Of a stretch of DNA of 64,000 nucleotides, positions 6,733 to 17,084 are shown one piece after another. A program made the translations under genes and the position numbers. Numbering within the stretch: the stretch's first letter is position 1; every line of letters starts with the position of its first letter. The DNA comes from Synechococcus sp. UW105 (GTDB taxonomy: Bacteria; Cyanobacteriota; Cyanobacteriia; PCC-6307; Cyanobiaceae). The stretch covers positions 62,001 through 126,000 of the forward strand of contig NZ_UCNN01000030.1 in NCBI RefSeq assembly GCF_900473935.1, written 5' to 3'. The notes below the pieces were generated by a model, which was not told where the DNA came from, searched no databases, and was given only the letters and a program-made list of their open reading frames with translations.

Positions 6733-9186
6733 CTATCCCTCACGCTTCAAGGCATCGGCCTGCATGCGTTGAATCCGTTCCAGTATGGATTCATTACTCA
6801 TCCTGTTGTTCAGTCTCTCAACAAGAAGAGGGAAGGCCAGTGGCCCTGGTCGCGGTGTTGGTTGATGGATGATGTCGCTTTGAACCATCCGTTCTAGTGA
6901 TGCCTTGAGGCGGGGTAGTTCCAACTGTTCCTTCAGCACTTCCTCGCGGGCTTGGCGTAAGAGCAAGCTTGAAGGCTCATGTCGATTAAAGACATCGAAC
7001 AGGAGAGACCCGCTGATCTGGAGCTGACCCGTACTTTTGCTCTTACCCGGGTAACCCTGCACCAGCAGCCCAGCCACCTGGGCAATACTGCGGAATCGTC
7101 GCTTACACAGTTCTGAGAGATTGAGGGCTTGTTCCAGATCCTCCTCCAGGCATGCAACATCCAAAAGATGTTCCATGTGATGGTTGATCAGCTCAGCAAA
7201 TGGATAGTGGCGAGTAGCTAGTAGCTCGAAGCCGTAATCGTTCACCGAGACGGTGACCGTGCCTCGATGCAATCGTGTCAATCGGGTGGCAAACAGGAAG
7301 CCCAGTCCTTCGTGCACAAATCGGCCTTCAAACGGAAAGACGTAGAGATGGCTCCCTTCCTTTGTTTCACACGTTTCCAGCAGCAGCTGATCCGCCTGTG
7401 GAAGGACCGAGAGATCTTGCTGCCTTACAAACAACGGTTCTAAGGCTTGTAATTCGGCATTGTCCAACTCCCCTCGACCGGCCCTAGCAACCTCTTCCCG
7501 AAGCTGGTGGGTGAGGAGATCAGAAAGGGCCATCTGACCTCCGGCCCAGGCAGGAACAGTGGTGCTTTTTCGTGTGCTTGCTTTCACGTATGCGGTCATG
7601 TCGCGCAGACGGACAAATTCCAGTTGGCGGCCCGCGAAGAAAAAAACATCCTTCGCTTTCAGTTGACTGATAAAGGTTTCTTCCACATGCCCGAGAACAG
7701 CACCTCTGACAAAGCGGACTCGTATCGATGGTGCTGATGTGATCGTGCCAATGTTGAGACGGTGTAAGCGTGCGATGGGACTTTGCTTGACCACCAGTCG
7801 TCCCTGTTCGTCGACCTCGAGCTTGCGGTAGCGCGAATAAGCACCAAGGCATTCTCCGCCGTGCTGCAGAAAACGTAGACACCAGTTCCAGTCCTGATCA
7901 CTGAGCTGGCGGTAAGTGGCTGTGCCCCGAATGGCATGCAGGGTCTCCTCTGGGTGGAAGCCTGGACCGCAGCCCAGGGTCGTGAGATGTTGCAGCAACA
8001 CATCAAGGGGTTGATCGGGGGGGTGACGCTCCTCAACCAAGCCGGAGCAGAGCCCACGCCTCACGGCGCTCAGTTCAAGCAGCTCCAGGGCATTGGTTGG
8101 CATGAAGAGCACCTTTGAGGTGGCGCCTGGACGATGGCCGGATCGACCCGCCCGCTGCAGCAAGCGAGCCAGATTCTTGGGCGAACCGATCTGCACAACC
8201 CTCTCCACAGGTTGAAAGTCAACGCCGAGATCGAGCGAACTTGTGCAGACCACCCAAAGCAGTGTTCCCGCTTTGACGCCGGCTTCAATCGCTTCTCGTT
8301 CCTGTCGATCAACGGCGCTGTGGTGCAGGGCAAGCAACCCCTCCATCTCGGGGCAGGCGAAACGAAGACATTGAAACCAGCGTTCCGCCTGGTTTCGGGT
8401 ATTCGTGAAAAGCAGGGTGCTGATCGTTGGCACCAGCTGTCCCACCAGGTCTTCGTAACGACGGAGTCCGAGATGCCCTCCCCAAGGAAAACCATCGATG
8501 CTGTCTGGAAGGACGCTGCTCACTTCAAAACAGCGTTGTCCTCCTCGCGTGATCAGGACGGGCTGATTGTTTGGGCCGAGAGCATGGTGGGCGGCTGTCT
8601 GCAGGTTGCCGATCGTTGCGCTGATGGCCCAGGTCTGAAGCTTCCTGTTCTGCTGCCTCAACCAGCTCAGGGCCAGCTCCGTTTGGGTGCCACGTTTGCT
8701 GGCGATGAGCTCGTGCCATTCGTCCAGCACCACCGTGGTTACAGCGGCGAAAAGGCTGTTGGCATGCCGACTCGCCAACAGCACGCAAAGCGATTCTGGT
8801 GTGGTGATCAGGATCTGCGGTGGTGTCTTGATTTGTCGATTGCGTTCAGTTGTGCTGGTGTCGCCATTGCGGATGCCGACCCGCAATGGCCAGTTCATCG
8901 TCTTGATTGGTTCCTCTAGGGCGCTGGCCAGATCACGGCTGAGGGCACGCAATGGCGTGATGTACAAGAGCTGAATACCCTCTCTCGCTGGTGTTGCAGC
9001 GAGCATTTCCGCCATGGGCGCCATCACTGCGGCGTAGGTCTTTCCCGACCCTGTTGGCACCTGAATCAAGCCGGAGTGTCCAGCCAGATGGGACTGCCAG
9101 GCCTCCCGTTGAAACTGTTGAGGACTCCAACCCTTATGACTGAACCAAGCATGGATTGGCTCCAGAATCGACGTATCTGGGGTCAA
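6733..9186 (-). CDS. Ligase-associated DNA damage response DEXH-box helicase
   Basis: 817-residue superfamily 2 helicase of the Lhr-like group. Walker A TGSGKT ends at residue 50, the DExH box is DEWH near 155, motif III SAT near 190, and motif VI QRAGRSGHRPG near 340, followed by winged-helix and Lhr-type C-terminal domains. It starts inside ligase with an ATGA overlap (9183-9186), so the two are coupled. Family members unwind damaged or looped DNA and always travel with this ligase and nuclease set. Confidence 0.92.
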   Translation of the reverse strand: MTPDTSILEPIHAWFSHKGWSPQQFQREAWQSHLAGHSGLIQVPTGSGKTYAAVMAPMAEMLAATPAREGIQLLYITPLRALSRDLASALEEPIKTMNWPLRVGIRNGDTSTTERNRQIKTPPQILITTPESLCVLLASRHANSLFAAVTTVVLDEWHELIASKRGTQTELALSWLRQQNRKLQTWAISATIGNLQTAAHHALGPNNQPVLITRGGQRCFEVSSVLPDSIDGFPWGGHLGLRRYEDLVGQLVPTISTLLFTNTRNQAERWFQCLRFACPEMEGLLALHHSAVDRQEREAIEAGVKAGTLLWVVCTSSLDLGVDFQPVERVVQIGSPKNLARLLQRAGRSGHRPGATSKVLFMPTNALELLELSAVRRGLCSGLVEERHPPDQPLDVLLQHLTTLGCGPGFHPEETLHAIRGTATYRQLSDQDWNWCLRFLQHGGECLGAYSRYRKLEVDEQGRLVVKQSPIARLHRLNIGTITSAPSIRVRFVRGAVLGHVEETFISQLKAKDVFFFAGRQLEFVRLRDMTAYVKASTRKSTTVPAWAGGQMALSDLLTHQLREEVARAGRGELDNAELQALEPLFVRQQDLSVLPQADQLLLETCETKEGSHLYVFPFEGRFVHEGLGFLFATRLTRLHRGTVTVSVNDYGFELLATRHYPFAELINHHMEHLLDVACLEEDLEQALNLSELCKRRFRSIAQVAGLLVQGYPGKSKSTGQLQISGSLLFDVFNRHEPSSLLLRQAREEVLKEQLELPRLKASLERMVQSDIIHQPTPRPGPLAFPLLVERLNNRMSNESILERIQRMQADALKREG

Positions 9187-10889
9187 CGTCTCTCACCTCG
9201 TGGGCTGTTCAACAACTGCTCCGCACTCTCTAAGCAATCGGCACTTTGCGCCGTGCGGTCGTGGCGCCAACGCAGGATGCGTGGGAAGCGCACGGCTAGT
9301 CCGCACTTGTGTCTTTTGGAAGGTTGAATCCCCTCGAAGCCGAGTTCAAAGACCAGTTCTGGTTCCACGACCCTTGTCGGTCCGAACCGCTCGCGGGTAT
9401 GGCTCCTGATCCAGCGGTCAAGCGTCAGAATTTCAGCATCCCCAAGGCCGGAATAGGCCTTGGCGAAGGTCACCAATTTGGGCTTGTTGTTATCCGTCGC
9501 CCTGCAATCCCAAAGAGCGAAGGTGTAGTCCGTGAAAAGGTTTGCGCGGCGACCACTGCCTGCCTGGGCGTAGATCAAGACAGCATCCAGCCGCATGGGG
9601 TCAAGCTTGTATTTCCACCAGTGACCTCGTTGACGTCCTGCCAGATAGGGCGAACTCAGTTGTTTGAGCATCAACCCTTCGGCACCGCCTTCCCCTGCAA
9701 TTGTGCGCAGCTGCGCCAAGTGGTCCCAACTCTCTAGGCGATGGCCAGCACTGCGTTGCAGACGCCAGCTCTCCTCAATGTCTGCAACAGAGTTCAGGGC
9801 ATTAAGCGCAGTGAGGCGCTGAACAAGAGGATGTGCTCGGAGGTCCTTACCCTCTTGCTCAAGTAGGTCATAGGCGATGAACTGCACCGGGCATTCCTGA
9901 CGAATCTTTGCCCCGACATGCTTACGGCCGATCCGGCGTTGAAGGTTGCTGAAAGGAAGGGGACGGCATTGATCACGTTCCCAACAGATCACTTCACCAT
10001 CAAGCACAGTGTTGACCGGTAATGCTTTGGCCATCGTCACCAGCTCAGGGAAGCTGACATTCACCAGTTCCTCACCGCGGCTCCAAAGAAAGACGCCCTC
10101 TTTGCGATGGATCAGCTGCCCTCGGATCCCGTCCCATTTCCATTCAACCCACCAGTCTTCCGCTGGTGTGCAGACCATTCTCTCTAGTTGCACCGGACTA
10201 GCCAGAAAGAAGGGGTAAGGCACAGCCCCTCGATCGCGTCGCGTCTGCTTCGCCGGTGCTGTTAGTTGATCAAACCACTCGGCACTGGGTTCAACCTCTC
10301 CCATGAGTCGTTCCAGCACATCGGTGTTGCGTAGAGAGAAGGCAGCGGCAATGGCTTTCACCACGAGGCCGCGGGCCACACCAATGCGAAACCCACCGGT
10401 GATCAGTTTGTTGAGGAGCCAATGATGCTCTTCCGGAACCGTCGCCCAAATCGAGAGCATGGCCTCTTGTTGCTGGGTTGGGGAGGAACGCGCCAAGGAC
10501 GGCAATAACGTCTCCATCCACCAATGCAAGGCGGGTTTGTTCGCCACTGCTGCGAGGAGCTCGCGGAGTTGTGGATCCTTCAGTTCAGGCCGTTGGAGGC
10601 ATTGATCCTTCAACTGTGGCCATAACAGGCAGATCGTTTCAGCTGAATCGCCGACGTGGCTGTGGCATTCGTTGAATAACCACTCTGGAAATGCGACTGA
10701 CTCTTGCAGGATCTCGCGTAATCGCCGCCCCGTCAGCATCCGACGTCGGCGTTCCCCGAGCAGCAGTGCCAAGGCCCAGCATCCATCCTTGGGATCAACG
10801 GCGACGAGGTAGTGCTTGAGCAACTCCACTTTGCGCAAGGAGCTGCTGGTGCCATCCAAGCAATCGATTAATTCACCGAATGTTTCCAC
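9183..10889 (-). CDS. ATP-dependent DNA ligase (ligase-associated repair cassette)
   Basis: 568 residues. The adenylation motif is EWKWDGIRGQ with the AMP-accepting lysine at 251; ELVFELGFEGIQPSKRHKCGLAVRFPRILR covers motifs of the OB domain, and an N-terminal helical DNA-binding domain precedes. Bacterial NAD-dependent LigA normally does replication, so this enzyme probably works in repair. It sits between the MBL exonuclease (99 bases upstream) and the helicase (4-base overlap), the standard cassette order. Confidence 0.92.
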   Translation of the reverse strand: METFGELIDCLDGTSSSLRKVELLKHYLVAVDPKDGCWALALLLGERRRRMLTGRRLREILQESVAFPEWLFNECHSHVGDSAETICLLWPQLKDQCLQRPELKDPQLRELLAAVANKPALHWWMETLLPSLARSSPTQQQEAMLSIWATVPEEHHWLLNKLITGGFRIGVARGLVVKAIAAAFSLRNTDVLERLMGEVEPSAEWFDQLTAPAKQTRRDRGAVPYPFFLASPVQLERMVCTPAEDWWVEWKWDGIRGQLIHRKEGVFLWSRGEELVNVSFPELVTMAKALPVNTVLDGEVICWERDQCRPLPFSNLQRRIGRKHVGAKIRQECPVQFIAYDLLEQEGKDLRAHPLVQRLTALNALNSVADIEESWRLQRSAGHRLESWDHLAQLRTIAGEGGAEGLMLKQLSSPYLAGRQRGHWWKYKLDPMRLDAVLIYAQAGSGRRANLFTDYTFALWDCRATDNNKPKLVTFAKAYSGLGDAEILTLDRWIRSHTRERFGPTRVVEPELVFELGFEGIQPSKRHKCGLAVRFPRILRWRHDRTAQSADCLESAEQLLNSPRGERR

Positions 10890-10988
10890 CGATCGGGGTC
10901 AGGCTGAGGCCAAGGGCAAGGTGTTGCAGGTGTTGGCTGAGCAGAACAAGGACCAGCACAGGATTGACGAGCCGAGGTTGACGTTAGG

Positions 10989-11966
10989 TCAACTGAGTTC
11001 GCTGAGGGGAGTGGCGTCGATTCCTTCGACTTCCTTGAGGTAGCGCACCAGCACATCGTTCTGGCCGTGGGTCACAAACACCTTTTTCGCTTTGCTCTCC
11101 TTTACGGTTTGGATCAGTCCTTGCCAATCGGCGTGGTCACTGAGAACAAAGCCACGTTCATACCCCCGTCGGCGTCGCGCGCCGCGCACAGCCATCCAGC
11201 CTGAGGCAAAGCCGGTTTGTGGTGATTGAAATCGGCGCATCCAGCTCGACCTGTGGGCTGATGGTGGTGCCAGCACGAGTCGGCCAGCCAGGCTTTCGTT
11301 CTTAGCGACTTCACTCACTGGACGACTGGGCAACATCGCGACCTTCGCTGAGCGGTAATGACGTGTGACGGTCTCCACGGCTCCGTGCAGCAAGACCTCA
11401 TCATCAAGGCCAATTGCGGCGAGCTCTGCGAGGATTCTTTGGGCTTTGCCGAATGCATAACAGAACAGCAGAGACGGTCGCGTTGTGTCGCTTTTCCACC
11501 AGTTGCAGATGTCGTGCGCTATCGCTGCGCCATCAAGCCAGCGATAGATCGGTAGAGCGAACGTCGCTTCTGTGATCAACACATCGCAGCTCACAGGTTC
11601 GAAGGCAGAGCAGCTTGGATCGGCAGAACGTTTGTAATCGCCTGTGACCACCCACACCTCTCCATCGACCTCCACACGGATCTGAGCGCTGCCGAGAACA
11701 TGGCCAGCACTGTGAAAGGACAGGGTTGCCGCTCCGATGCGGTGCTGTTCCCCATAGGCCAGGGTCTGGAGATTGATGTTTTGCCCGAGACGTTGGCGCA
11801 GGATTCCAGCACTATTTGTGGTGGCCCAGTACTCCTCACACCCCGCCTTGGCATGGTCTGCATGCGCGTGGGTGATCAAAGCTCTACGCACGGGGCGGTG
11901 CGGGTCGATCCAGGCATCAGCCCTGCGGCAATACAGACCGCTATCGGTGAGCTCCATGACTGGCAT
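10989..11966 (-). CDS. Ligase-associated DNA damage response exonuclease (MBL fold)
   Basis: 325 residues, metallo-beta-lactamase/beta-CASP nuclease. The zinc motif is THAHADHA with His33, His35, Asp36 and His37; further ligands are in HSAGHVLGSAQ and VVTGDYKRSAD, and the C-terminal VLSDHADW and VFVTHGQ are beta-CASP motifs. It is the first gene of the exonuclease-ligase-helicase set. Two ATGs nine bases apart (11966 and 11957) are both possible starts. Confidence 0.9.
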   Translation of the reverse strand: MPVMELTDSGLYCRRADAWIDPHRPVRRALITHAHADHAKAGCEEYWATTNSAGILRQRLGQNINLQTLAYGEQHRIGAATLSFHSAGHVLGSAQIRVEVDGEVWVVTGDYKRSADPSCSAFEPVSCDVLITEATFALPIYRWLDGAAIAHDICNWWKSDTTRPSLLFCYAFGKAQRILAELAAIGLDDEVLLHGAVETVTRHYRSAKVAMLPSRPVSEVAKNESLAGRLVLAPPSAHRSSWMRRFQSPQTGFASGWMAVRGARRRRGYERGFVLSDHADWQGLIQTVKESKAKKVFVTHGQNDVLVRYLKEVEGIDATPLSELS

Positions 11967-12195
11967 GCAGACATTCTGACCTTGCGATCACTGGGATTGA
12001 GAGCCGATCGTTTGGGTGGAGTGCTGTTTGCTCGGCTTTGGCGAGCTCCGATTCAAGGCCGTTCTCCGCTTGGGATGCCCGGTTGTCGATCGCGTCGGCA
12101 CCATCCCAGCCCCTGTCCTGCCGCAATGGCGTACGGGGGCGATGACGTGTTCGTCGGAACGTCGGTGCTACGTATCTCAGAACGGCTGGTTCCGA

Positions 12196-13167
12196 TCAGC
12201 GACTCATCTCGAGCATTCGCTGGATCGGTGCTTCCGCTTGGGCGCGAAGGGATTCTTCCATGGTGATTTCTGGCGAGAGAGACACCAAGCACGCATGAAG
12301 CTTTTCGAGGGTATTGAGCCGCATGTAGGGGCAAGCGTTGCAGCTGCATCCATCAGTGCCAGGAACATCGAGGAAGTGCTTCTGAGGAAGCCTCCTCTTC
12401 ATTTGATGAATGATCCCAGGCTCAGTCAGAACGATGAACGTCTCAGAGGTGCTGGTTTCGGCGTATTGGAGAAGTTTGCTGGTGGAACCAATGAAATCTG
12501 CCTGTTCAAGCAGGGATTGGATGCACTCTGGATGGGCGATCACTTCGGCATCGGGATGACGCAGTTGCAATTTGAGAAGTGCCTCCTCGCTGAAGGTTTC
12601 ATGCACGATGCAGCGTCCAGGCCAAAGAGTGAGATCTCGGCCGCTCTGGTTCTGAACCCAACGGCCAAGATTGCGATCCGGAGCGAACAGAATGGGTCTG
12701 TCATCAGGAAGCTGTCGGACAAGATCAACGGCGTTGCTGCTTGTGCAGATCAGGTCGCTTTGAGCTTTCACCGCAGCACTGCAATTGATGTAACTCACCA
12801 CCAGATGATTGGGATGCTGCGCCTTAAAGGCAGCGAATTCATCCGGAGGGCAGTCATCGGCTAAGGAGCAGCCTGCCTCGAGATCAGGCAAGAGAACGGT
12901 TTTAGCTGGACTGAGAATTTTTGCTGTTTCTGCCATGAAGTGAACACCGCAAAACACGATCACATCGGCGTCGGTGTTGGCTGCCTTGCGTGAGAGTTCA
13001 AGCGAATCTCCGATGAAATCGGCGATGTCCTGCACCTCTGGCTCCTGGTAATAGTGCGCCAGGATCACCGCGTTGCGTTGGCGCCTCAGGGCGTCAATCG
13101 CCGCTGCCAGTTCCGTGGGTGGCGGAGGGGCTACCACGGCCGATGCGGGAACAGAAACAGCGGTCAT
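12196..13167 (-). CDS. nadA: Quinolinate synthase A
   Basis: About 324 residues. NadA condenses iminoaspartate (from NadB) with dihydroxyacetone phosphate to give quinolinate in NAD biosynthesis. Seen here: [55 protein letters not shown] and a C-terminal CSCNACPYM; cysteines in the CGVHF, NCSAAV and CNACPY segments are placed to hold the 4Fe-4S cluster. ATG 13167 (MTAVSVPAS) was preferred to ATG 13176 and to the long extension. It is divergent from the phosphoesterase gene. Confidence 0.93.
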   Translation of the reverse strand: MTAVSVPASAVVAPPPPTELAAAIDALRRQRNAVILAHYYQEPEVQDIADFIGDSLELSRKAANTDADVIVFCGVHFMAETAKILSPAKTVLLPDLEAGCSLADDCPPDEFAAFKAQHPNHLVVSYINCSAAVKAQSDLICTSSNAVDLVRQLPDDRPILFAPDRNLGRWVQNQSGRDLTLWPGRCIVHETFSEEALLKLQLRHPDAEVIAHPECIQSLLEQADFIGSTSKLLQYAETSTSETFIVLTEPGIIHQMKRRLPQKHFLDVPGTDGCSCNACPYMRLNTLEKLHACLVSLSPEITMEESLRAQAEAPIQRMLEMSR

Positions 13168-13238
13168 TAGGACCATCTGCGGCAGGATGGGGATCAGCCT
13201 AGGCACCCCCCCTGACTGCAACGTCCCCAAGCCTGCGT

Positions 13239-14084
13239 GTGGCCATCGCTGGTGATCTGCATGGGGTTTGGTCTGATGCGGATGCACGTCTGCTTGATTG
13301 CCTTGCCCCCGATGCCGTTTTGTTTGTAGGTGACCTCAGCGACGGGGACCGACGCCTGACGAAGGCGATTACACGTCTCTCTTTTCCTGTGGCGGTGATC
13401 CTGGGGAATCACGATCGCGGCCGAGATCGCAGTGGGGCTGTTTTTCAACAACAGATTGATCTGTTGGGTGATCTGCACTGTGCCTGGCGGATGCGTCACT
13501 GGGACACCCCCTGCTTGGGTGTTGTTGGCTGTCGTCCAGGTACGGCTGGTGGAGGTTTTCACCTCTCCCCTGCTGTTGAGGCGGTTGTTGGTCCGCTCAC
13601 CATGGAACAGTCGGCCGATCGGATTGTGGAGGCATGTCGTGCGGTCCCTGACGATTGGCCGCTTGTTTTACTTGCGCACTGCGGACCGACCGGACTGGGG
13701 TCTGAGGCTGGTGATCCCTGCGGCAGGGATTGGAAGGCTCCAGCCTGTGACTGGGGGGATGGTGATCTCGCTTTGGCCATCGATCGCCTGAGCTGCCAAC
13801 GTCGTCCCCAGTTGGTGGTGTTTGGTCACATGCACCATCAATTGAAAGCGAAACAAGGGCAGCGCCGCACTTTTTACCGCGACCGTCATGGCACTGTTTA
13901 CCTCAATGCGGCTTGTGTCCCTCGTCGAGGCCTGGATGGGGACGATCGCACCCTGACCCACTTCTCCTGGGTCGAGTTCGGGCATGGTCAGCTCAATCAT
14001 GTGAGTCATCGCTGGTACCTGCCCGATGGATCTTTGGCCTACGCCGAAACCCTTTATCAAGTTGGCGAAGGCATCCCGTCATGA
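13239..14084 (+). CDS. TIGR04168-type metallophosphoesterase
   Basis: 281 residues from GTG 13239; an in-frame TAG at 13200 excludes a much longer start. Calcineurin-like motifs are [34 protein letters not shown] and VFGHMHHQL, a full set of metal ligands. The family is conserved in cyanobacteria and plastids; the substrate is unknown to me. The stop overlaps the next gene as ATGA, so both are likely made together. Confidence 0.85.
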   Translation: MAIAGDLHGVWSDADARLLDCLAPDAVLFVGDLSDGDRRLTKAITRLSFPVAVILGNHDRGRDRSGAVFQQQIDLLGDLHCAWRMRHWDTPCLGVVGCRPGTAGGGFHLSPAVEAVVGPLTMEQSADRIVEACRAVPDDWPLVLLAHCGPTGLGSEAGDPCGRDWKAPACDWGDGDLALAIDRLSCQRRPQLVVFGHMHHQLKAKQGQRRTFYRDRHGTVYLNAACVPRRGLDGDDRTLTHFSWVEFGHGQLNHVSHRWYLPDGSLAYAETLYQVGEGIPS

Positions 14085-15175
14085 AGGTGCTCGTTTATCT
14101 CGCTCTCAGCAGTCATGGCTACGGCCACGCTGCCCGTCAGGCGGCCGTGGTTTCGGCTTTACATGCGTTGCATCCGCTCTGGCGCTTCGTCGTCAGTTCC
14201 AAAGTGGATCCAGCTTTCCTCAAGCTTGTTTTCGCGGGTTTGCCCGTTCTCTTTCGGCAGCTGCGCTGGGATGTGGGGATGGTGCAGGCCGATGCTCTCC
14301 ATTGTGATGAGCAGGCCACCTTGATGGCTCTGCGGACCCTGGAACACCATCTCCCGGAGCAGATTGACGAGGAAGCTCGCTGGATCAGGGCTCAGGGGCT
14401 GCCTGTTGTGGTGCTCGGGGACATTCCACCTGCGATCAGTACGTTGGCCCGACGCATCCATGCCCAGCTGGTATGGATGGGAAATTTTGGCTGGGACGAC
14501 ATTTACTCCCCGCTGGGGAGAGCCTTTCAGCCTCCCTGCCTTGAGGCCAGGGAGGCTTATGCCAGCGGTGATCGTCTGTTGCGCATGCCTTTCGATCTGG
14601 CGATGGACTGGGGTGTGCCTGAACGCAGCATCGGACTGATTTCGGCCCAGCCCAGACCTGTGCCTTTGGATTTTCAGCATTGCCTCAGCAGCCTTCAAAC
14701 CCGATTGGTGTTTGTTGGCTTTGGTGGTTTGGGCCTCTCGATTGATCCCCGATTGTTTGATCTCTGGCCCGACCATCATTTCCTGATGGCGCCTCCTTCA
14801 GATCCCCGTCATGCCGACAACCTGCGGGCCATCACCAACGTGACGTTGCTTCCAGCTGGAGTTCGACCTGTCGATGTCATGCCCATGTGTGAGCGCTTGC
14901 TGGGCAAACCTGGTTTCAGCACTTTCTCTGAGGCGCTGAGCGCTGGGTTGGGTTTGCATGTCGTTGAGAGAGAGGGATTCGCAGAGGCGAGGGCGTTGAT
15001 GCAAGGTCTGCGTCGTCATGGTTGTCATCGTCTTCTCTCAGCCCGCGGCTTTGCGGAGGGTGATTGGCAGCTGAATCAGCCCTTGATTCCATCCACGGAA
15101 TCACCGTTACCGGCGAACGGTGCTGAGGTTGCAGCCCTGGAGATTTCCCGCCTTGTGATGCGGGGATCCGCTTAA
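14081..15175 (+). CDS. Putative glycosyltransferase, GT28/MurG-like fold
   Basis: 364 residues starting at ATG 14081 inside ATGA. The N-terminus [20 protein letters not shown] resembles the glycine-rich acceptor loop of GT-B enzymes; the C-terminal part LPAGVRPVDVMPMCERLLGKPGFSTFSEALSAG matches the donor-binding region where MurG and UGT proteins read a nucleotide sugar. Neither donor nor acceptor can be assigned. Coupling to the upstream phosphoesterase suggests a shared process. Confidence 0.7.
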   Translation: MKVLVYLALSSHGYGHAARQAAVVSALHALHPLWRFVVSSKVDPAFLKLVFAGLPVLFRQLRWDVGMVQADALHCDEQATLMALRTLEHHLPEQIDEEARWIRAQGLPVVVLGDIPPAISTLARRIHAQLVWMGNFGWDDIYSPLGRAFQPPCLEAREAYASGDRLLRMPFDLAMDWGVPERSIGLISAQPRPVPLDFQHCLSSLQTRLVFVGFGGLGLSIDPRLFDLWPDHHFLMAPPSDPRHADNLRAITNVTLLPAGVRPVDVMPMCERLLGKPGFSTFSEALSAGLGLHVVEREGFAEARALMQGLRRHGCHRLLSARGFAEGDWQLNQPLIPSTESPLPANGAEVAALEISRLVMRGSA

Positions 15176-15230
15176 ACCACTCTGAGATAAGCCTTTCTTA
15201 TTCAAAAGCCGCATGGTTTCTTGCGTCGGC

Positions 15231-15470
15231 TCAAAGCCAAGTCTCAAGGGCTAGCTGAGCGGCGAGATGCGATTCAAAAACCGACATCAATGCCAGGACG
15301 GTTGCCTCACTGTCCGGCGTGGGATGGGCAATGGTGATTCTTTCGGGAGAGTTCGGTTGACAACGGACATGAGTTTTTCTGCTTAATTCAGAAATCTCTT
15401 CCTTGTTGTGGGTTCCATCCGCTTCTGGTTCTCCACTGGTGTGTTCAACACCGTTGCTCCCTGAACGCAA
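15231..15470 (-). CDS. Doubtful small ORF
   Basis: A 79-codon frame without ATG (TTG start) in the 298-base gap between the glycosyltransferase and lysozyme-like genes. The N-terminal half is low-quality polar sequence, but the last 35 residues (EATVLALMSVFESHLAAQLALETWL) could form a helix. No family is recognised. The gap may otherwise only hold the promoter of the gene at 15474. Confidence 0.2.
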   Translation of the reverse strand: MRSGSNGVEHTSGEPEADGTHNKEEISELSRKTHVRCQPNSPERITIAHPTPDSEATVLALMSVFESHLAAQLALETWL

Positions 15471-15473
15471 TTC

Positions 15474-16217
15474 ATGACTTTTCTTGCTCCGACCACCTGC
15501 CGTGTTCTTGCAGGGGCCGTCGCAAGCACTTGTGTCTTCATTCCATCGGTTGCAGGGCAGGCAGCAACCATTCCATTCCCTTCTCCTGAGACCTCAGCAC
15601 GTTCTCTCTCCGTTCAATTACCCGAGGAAGCCCCGGCAATCGGGCTTCCTTATGTGATCACACCTGAGCGCCGTGCCCTTCTCAATACCATCCGTTTCGC
15701 TGAAGGAACCTGGAAGGGAGGTCTTGACCTTGGTTATCGCGTCATGTTCGGAGGCGGCCTGATGGCTTCCCTCGAACGTCACCCCAACCGCGTGATTTAT
15801 TCCTCTCGTTATGCCAGTGCAGCTGCGGGTGCTTATCAATTCATGCCCTTCACCTGGGAGATGGTGCAACGCAGCATTGGCGTGCGTGGTTTTGGTCCTG
15901 AAGCCCAGGACCAGGGCGCGATTTATCTGATCCAACGCCGGAAGGCCCTTCCCTTGGCTGATACCGGCAACTTGACCCCCAAACTCGCTGCTCTGCTTGC
16001 TCCTGAGTGGGCCTCGTTCCCAACCCTTCGCGGCGTCAGTTACTACGGACAACCGGTGAAACGTTTTACCCGGTTGCATAGCTTTTACAACGTTAGCCTG
16101 GCTCAACTTCGTCGTGTGCGCGATCAGCGCCGAGAAGCTCTCTCTACAGATCAAGACGAGACTGCCAAGCCTTCAGGTCCTGTTTGCAGGCCTCCGACCA
16201 TCCTCTGCGGCTTCTGA
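15474..16217 (+). CDS. Exported lysozyme-like glycoside hydrolase
   Basis: 247 residues with an N-terminal signal peptide (about residues 1-32, ending VAGQAA). The mature part has LLNTIRFAEGTWKGG, where the glutamate in FAEGT is the likely catalytic acid, YRVMFGGG, and SAAAGAYQFMPFTWE, the core of phage-lysozyme-like muramidases (GH24/GH104 type). It should cleave peptidoglycan in the periplasm, for wall remodelling. The C-terminus has a Cys pair (CRPPTILC) that may form a disulphide. Confidence 0.82.
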   Translation: MTFLAPTTCRVLAGAVASTCVFIPSVAGQAATIPFPSPETSARSLSVQLPEEAPAIGLPYVITPERRALLNTIRFAEGTWKGGLDLGYRVMFGGGLMASLERHPNRVIYSSRYASAAAGAYQFMPFTWEMVQRSIGVRGFGPEAQDQGAIYLIQRRKALPLADTGNLTPKLAALLAPEWASFPTLRGVSYYGQPVKRFTRLHSFYNVSLAQLRRVRDQRREALSTDQDETAKPSGPVCRPPTILCGF

Positions 16218-16246
16218 TTTCCGCTGCTCACACACCTTCAGCCCCT

Positions 16247-17053
16247 TCAGGAACCATCGGATTCTTCCAGCTTCCGACCAACGGTCGCCTGTGCAATCAA
16301 ATAGGCCAGCACGGCACCTCCAAGGAATCCCATGCCATTGCGAAGCACGGGCAGTAGATCACTGGTTCGGGTCACCACCGGTGCGATTCCGAAGATGCCA
16401 AACAACATCACCCACAAAGGAGACAGCAGCAGCAGCCACGGCCAGGCGATCAGATCGCTTTTCTCTCTGGGGTAAGCAGCGAATCCGGCGATCAACCCAC
16501 CCAGCACAGAGGTGGTGAGGGTCCAGAGCCACTGCTCCAGCGGTAGCCCCGGTACAACCTGGCAACCGCCACGATCCAGGCAAACCTCAACGGCATCTAG
16601 GGCTGCATAGATCGATCCGTCTTCACCGTTGTCACGCACATAGAACTGATTGCCGTATCGCGTCTGCAGTTCCACCCACCAGGTGCGTGGCATCAGAGCG
16701 AAAAAGGCATCACCCACATTGAAATTGAGCAGGTTGCCGCCGCGAGGATCTGCGATCAGCAAAACGCTGCGCTCATCAAGGCCCCAGAACTCCTTGACCG
16801 CCACTCCCGGAGTGCGCTCGTATTGAGTCAGCACACGCAGCTTCCATCCGGTGCGTTGCTCAAATGCTGTCAGGTTGGATTCGAGCTCTGTGCGCTGCCG
16901 ATCGCTGAGGGCTCTTGCCAGATCGATGACGGGGGTGGGGTGATCCGGCAGCAATTCCGGATTGTCGCTGGCCCAGGCCGGACTGCCTGCGATGAGCAGA
17001 ACAATCAGGGAGAGCATCGCCAGGACAGGGCGAAAGCCTCGGTGTGCTCCCAT
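16247..17053 (-). CDS. psb32: TPM-domain protein, likely photosystem II repair protein Psb32
   Basis: About 268 residues from ATG 17053. A signal peptide (FRPVLAMLSLIVLLIAGSPAWA) precedes a TPM domain at about 30-155 (VIDLARALSDRQRTELESNLTAFEQRTGWKLRVLTQYER, then VLLIADPRGGNLLNFNVGD), followed by C-terminal membrane helices. In cyanobacteria this architecture is Psb32, a thylakoid-lumen-facing protein that protects and helps repair photosystem II. It starts 31 bases from the divergent methyltransferase gene. Other TPM proteins cannot be fully excluded. Confidence 0.8.
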   Translation of the reverse strand: MGAHRGFRPVLAMLSLIVLLIAGSPAWASDNPELLPDHPTPVIDLARALSDRQRTELESNLTAFEQRTGWKLRVLTQYERTPGVAVKEFWGLDERSVLLIADPRGGNLLNFNVGDAFFALMPRTWWVELQTRYGNQFYVRDNGEDGSIYAALDAVEVCLDRGGCQVVPGLPLEQWLWTLTTSVLGGLIAGFAAYPREKSDLIAWPWLLLLSPLWVMLFGIFGIAPVVTRTSDLLPVLRNGMGFLGGAVLAYLIAQATVGRKLEESDGS

Positions 17054-17084
17054 AGCTCCAGTGCAGTGAACGGCATTCTCTCGA

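Noticed and set aside
11831-11841. ACTCCTCACAC, identical to the conserved single-stranded motif of cyanobacterial Yfr1 RNA
   Set aside because: It lies inside the MBL exonuclease coding region without the flanking hairpins, so a chance match is more likely.
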